Source: an uncultured Oscillospiraceae bacterium
GTDB taxonomy: Bacteria; Bacillota; Clostridia; Oscillospirales; Oscillospiraceae
Direction of reading: 5' to 3'
DNA: 17,481 nt
Assembly: GCA_900756715.1 (NCBI GenBank)
Contig: CAAELC010000074.1
Coordinates: forward strand, 1 to 17,481
Shown here: positions 15,085-17,481 of the stretch, piece by piece
Position numbering within the stretch: the first letter of the stretch is position 1
Layout: each line of letters opens with the position of its first letter
The notes under the pieces: model-generated
What the model saw: the letters and a program-made list of their open reading frames with translations, nothing else
What the model was told of the DNA's origin: nothing
Database searches by the model: none
Position numbers and translations under genes: made by a program

Positions 15085-15819
15085 TCAGTCCTGCTGCCAG
15101 TTGTGCCACACATTCTGCACATCTTCATTATCCTCAAGGAAGGACAGCAGCTTTTCCATATTTTTCACATCTTCTTCACTGGAAAGGACAACATAGTTCT
15201 GGGGCACCATCTCAATATCAGCACTTTCGAAATGATAACCCTTCTGCTCCAGTGCGGCCACCACATCATTAAAACTGTCGGGATCGGTAGTGATCTCAAA
15301 CACGGGGCCGTCCGCCTGAAAATCTTCGGCGCCCGCCTCCAGTGCATCCTCCATCACGGTATCCTCGTTCAGTTCCTCATCCTCATTATCAATGACAATC
15401 ACGCCCTTACGGTCAAAAGACCAGGAAACACAACCCTGCGCACCCAGATTGCCGCCAAACTTATCAAAGTAATGGCGAACCTCGGGAGCGGTGCGCTGAC
15501 GGTTATCGGTCAAGGCCTCCACAATAACGGCCACGCCGCAGGGGCCGTAGCCCTCATAAGTAACGGATTCGTAATTGTCCGTGTTGCCAGCGCCCAGCGC
15601 CTTATCAATGGTGCGCTTGATGTTGTCGTTGGGCATATTGGCAGCCTTTGCCTTGGCGATGACAGTGGCCAGCCGGGAGTTATTGGCAGGATCGCCGCTG
15701 CCCCCCTGCTTTACCGCCACGATAATCTCCTTGGCCACCTTGGTGAAAATAGCGGAGCGCTTGGCATCAGCCGCGCCCTTGGTTTTTTGAATGTTGTGCC
15801 ACTTGGAATGTCCGGACAT
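15085..15819 (-). CDS. yebC: YebC/PmpR family protein (YebC1 or YebC2 type)
   Basis: Member of the widespread YebC family, described either as transcription regulators (PmpR) or, in more recent work, as translation factors helping ribosomes at proline stretches and in mitochondria (TACO1). The 244-residue protein has the family opening SGHSKWHNIQKTKGAADAKR, the NNSRLATVIAKAKAANMPNDNI segment, TYEGYGPCGVAVIVEALTDN, the FDKFGGNLGAQGCVSWSFDRKG block and an acidic C-terminal domain. Nothing here separates regulator from translation factor. ATG 15819 has AAGGAG about 10 bases upstream; it begins 13 bases after nif3, so it is co-transcribed with trmK and nif3. Confidence 0.93.
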   Translation of the reverse strand: MSGHSKWHNIQKTKGAADAKRSAIFTKVAKEIIVAVKQGGSGDPANNSRLATVIAKAKAANMPNDNIKRTIDKALGAGNTDNYESVTYEGYGPCGVAVIVEALTDNRQRTAPEVRHYFDKFGGNLGAQGCVSWSFDRKGVIVIDNEDEELNEDTVMEDALEAGAEDFQADGPVFEITTDPDSFNDVVAALEQKGYHFESADIEMVPQNYVVLSSEEDVKNMEKLLSFLEDNEDVQNVWHNWQQD

Positions 15820-15832
15820 ACTTTTTCTCTCC

Positions 15833-16615
15833 TTACATGCAGTATTGGATGACCTCGCTGCAATGCGCGGTCGATTTTAAAATGGTGACTGTGGGGAACG
15901 CGCTTTGCATCCGGGAAACAAGCCGTGGAACGATAACCTGTTCCGTCGGAAAATGGCCCGCATCAATAAGATTGATACTCTGCGCCGCATCCAAAAAATC
16001 GTGATAGCGCAAATCGGATGTTAAAAAGGTGTCACAGCCCAATGCAATGGCGTGTTCGATATAGTCCCCGCAGGCTCCGCCTCCCACCGCCACGCAGTGA
16101 ACCGGTTTCCCACAGCTTGTATAGCGCAAGCCGTTGCATCCTAATGATTTTATCACAAAATGGGTGAACTCTACAAGAGGTAATTCAGATTTTAATATAC
16201 CTACACGGCCAATTTTTTCTTCAGTCAGCGGAATGATGTCGTGAAGCTGCAATTTTTCCGCCAGCACATCATTGACGCCCCCCTGTGCGGCATCCAGATT
16301 TGTATGCATGCAGATGGCCGAAATCCGGTTCTGAACCAGTGCGCAAAGAATGCGGCCCTGTCGGTCATCAGAGCGGATTGTCTGGACTTTGTGCCATGTG
16401 CAATTCATTACCGGATGATGGGAAACAATCAATTGCGCCTGCTGATGGATGGCTTCCTCCACCACGGCCTCGGTAATGTCCAGCGCAACCAGAACACGCT
16501 GCACCGGGGCAGTCGGTTCCCCTACAAGCAGCCCCACATTATCCCAATCTTCCGCCAGATCAATTGGAGCCCAACGGAAAAGCATGGACTCAATATCCTG
16601 TACAGTTGTTGTCAC
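15833..16615 (-). CDS. Nif3-like dinuclear metal centre protein (YqfO/YbgI family)
   Basis: Conserved protein with a two-metal site; proposed as a GTP cyclohydrolase I-like or hydrolase activity, but the cellular role is unsettled. Metal ligands are visible: His66 and His67 in SHHPVM, Asp108 in HTNLDAAQGG, His221 and Glu225 in GHFPTEQ. At 260 residues it lacks the internal PII-like insertion of B. subtilis YqfO (about 370) and resembles the short E. coli YbgI form. The start is GTG 16615: it overlaps the trmK TGA by 2 bases within GTGA, and AGGAGG lies 8 bases upstream inside trmK, so the two genes are translationally coupled. Metal identity is unknown. Confidence 0.92.
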   Translation of the reverse strand: MTTTVQDIESMLFRWAPIDLAEDWDNVGLLVGEPTAPVQRVLVALDITEAVVEEAIHQQAQLIVSHHPVMNCTWHKVQTIRSDDRQGRILCALVQNRISAICMHTNLDAAQGGVNDVLAEKLQLHDIIPLTEEKIGRVGILKSELPLVEFTHFVIKSLGCNGLRYTSCGKPVHCVAVGGGACGDYIEHAIALGCDTFLTSDLRYHDFLDAAQSINLIDAGHFPTEQVIVPRLVSRMQSAFPTVTILKSTAHCSEVIQYCM

Positions 16616-17307
16616 AGATGTAACCTCCTTTCCTCAAGTACGGCGGCAAGGTGCTGCTGCACGGCGCTGCGCCGACGGTCTTCCTCACGTTGGCTGCGGG
16701 CAAGCCCCTCAGCTGCAGCGCGCAGCTTTTCAATTCGCTGGGAAAGATATTCCCCAGCCAGCGGATCCCGCTCGATAGACACCCCACCGTAAATCTCCGC
16801 CTCTGTCAGAGAACGCTGTACTCCCCCCTGAACAGGAAATACAGGGTAAAGATATTTCTTGTCCCGCACCAGATGCTCGCCCAACTGCGTATATCCATTC
16901 TCATTGAGCCAGCGGCGCAGCGACTCCTGCTTGGTCATCGGCTGCAGAAGAAGCAAACATCCGTCTTTTGTCCAAGGCGCCTGCGACAAAATATGAATCA
17001 CAGTCTCACCGCCCATTCCGGCTATGACAACTGCATCGGCTTCTCCCGGTTTAATTCCGTGCAACCCATTACACAAAAGAAAACGGATGCCCTCAGTAAC
17101 GCCATATTGTGCTGCAGTACGCCGGGCGTGCTGCAGCGGCTCTTTTCCGATGTCGGCAGCGATTGCACTTTTGATCCGATTATGGCACAGCAGCCATACC
17201 GGAAGGTACCCATGGTCAGTTCCCACATCTACCAGACGGGCATTTTCCGGCACAAGATCGGCCAGCAACTGAAGACGGGGCTGCAACTGCAATTCATATG
17301 CGTTCAC
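16612..17307 (-). CDS. trmK: tRNA (adenine-22-N1)-methyltransferase TrmK
   Basis: SAM-dependent methyltransferase that makes m1A at position 22 of tRNAs, known from Gram-positive bacteria. The 231 residues fit the family: LQPRLQLLADLVPENARLVD, SAM motif I DVGTDHGYLP (27-36), the acidic AADIGKEPLQHAR motif, and VVIAGMGGETVIHIL (93-107). A coiled, charged C-terminal region (about 190-231) follows. The chosen start is GTG 17307, because AAAGGAG lies 10 bases upstream and homology begins there (NAYELQLQPR); a start at 17352 would lie inside a hairpin. It is followed directly by nif3, an arrangement common in Firmicutes, where both often follow rpoD. Confidence 0.92.
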   Translation of the reverse strand: MNAYELQLQPRLQLLADLVPENARLVDVGTDHGYLPVWLLCHNRIKSAIAADIGKEPLQHARRTAAQYGVTEGIRFLLCNGLHGIKPGEADAVVIAGMGGETVIHILSQAPWTKDGCLLLLQPMTKQESLRRWLNENGYTQLGEHLVRDKKYLYPVFPVQGGVQRSLTEAEIYGGVSIERDPLAGEYLSQRIEKLRAAAEGLARSQREEDRRRSAVQQHLAAVLEERRLHL

Positions 17308-17334
17308 GAGTCGCCAACTCCTTTCTCTAACACA

Positions 17335-17370
17335 AGCAAACGCATACGGCAAAAGCCGTATGCGTTTGCT
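17335..17370 (-). terminator. hairpin between DUF1858 gene and trmK
   Basis: Perfect 16-bp stem AGCAAACGCATACGGC / GCCGTATGCGTTTGCT (17335-17350, 17355-17370) with a 4-base loop. The minus-strand tail TTGTGTT is short, so termination may be partial. There is no room for a separate promoter between it and trmK. Confidence 0.65.
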
Positions 17371-17385
17371 TTGGGTACAACAGAA

Positions 17386-17481
17386 TCACTCGGCAGCCTT
17401 GTTCGCTTCTTCGTTCACGATTTCCAGCAGCTTATCGCAATCTACACCATGAACCATGCAGGCCTCCTCCACGGTCTCACC
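17386..17481 (-). CDS. DUF1858 domain protein, C-terminal end (partial)
   Basis: Only the last 31 residues are in the window (GETVEEACMVHGVD to EANKAAE), ending in TGA. The pattern E-T-(V/L)-E-E-A-x-x-V-H-G-(I/V)-D-x-D-x-L-L-x-x-(I/V)-N is the end of the DUF1858 domain, found alone in short cysteine-containing proteins and fused to other redox-associated proteins. The conserved cysteine-bearing first half is outside the window, so standalone versus fused cannot be told. Its role is unknown. Confidence 0.7.
   Translation of the reverse strand, partial: GETVEEACMVHGVDCDKLLEIVNEEANKAAE

Noticed and set aside
15103..15852. Long open frame antisense to yebC
   Set aside because: Shadow of the conserved yebC gene; the sequence has no recognisable domain.
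1..17481. CRISPR array, tRNA genes, T-box or known riboswitch, prophage or insertion sequence
   Set aside because: No regularly spaced repeats, no tRNA-like cloverleaf, no specifier or aptamer consensus and no transposase or phage genes were seen on reading both strands; the only recombinase stands alone.

Overview
The window looks like chromosomal DNA from a spore-forming Firmicute, most likely a Clostridia member of the Oscillospiraceae/Ruminococcaceae type. This rests on spoIVA and a YunB-like sporulation gene, a trmK-nif3-yebC block, a transketolase split into two subunits, a pyrophosphate-type phosphofructokinase, balanced base composition and sigma-A promoters of the TTGACA/TACAAT type. 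The genus call is inference; no 16S rRNA or other marker is present.

Layout. Positions 1-362 (minus) hold the class A RNase P RNA gene rnpB with a near-consensus promoter. A divergent promoter then drives a plus-strand run: murD, a YunB-like membrane protein and ligA. After a 291-base gap with a large nested palindrome comes a XerC/XerD-like tyrosine recombinase, followed by the two transketolase subunit genes and a strong terminator. On the minus strand at 8021-9812 lies a two-gene marR-MATE operon in which both genes are broken, although its promoter and operator look intact. Next come fba (minus) and a PPi-type pfp (plus), divergently transcribed from one intergenic region. From about 12.5 kb to the end everything is on the minus strand, read right to left: the 3' end of a DUF1858 gene, trmK-nif3-yebC, spoIVA with a sigma-E-type promoter, and coaX.

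How the genes relate. MurD (peptidoglycan), LigA (replication and repair), RNase P, TrmK (tRNA modification), YebC and CoaX (coenzyme A synthesis) are housekeeping functions. Fba, the PPi-type PFK and the transketolase pair form a glycolysis/pentose-phosphate group. SpoIVA and the YunB-like protein belong to spore formation.

I did not find a convincing undescribed multi-gene system. The best leads are the freshly disrupted marR-MATE operon (two homopolymer frameshifts plus a TGA nonsense codon in otherwise full-length frames), the palindrome and possible leaderless start between ligA and the recombinase, a palindrome at the fba transcription start, and sigma-E-type sites at spoIVA and possibly yunB.
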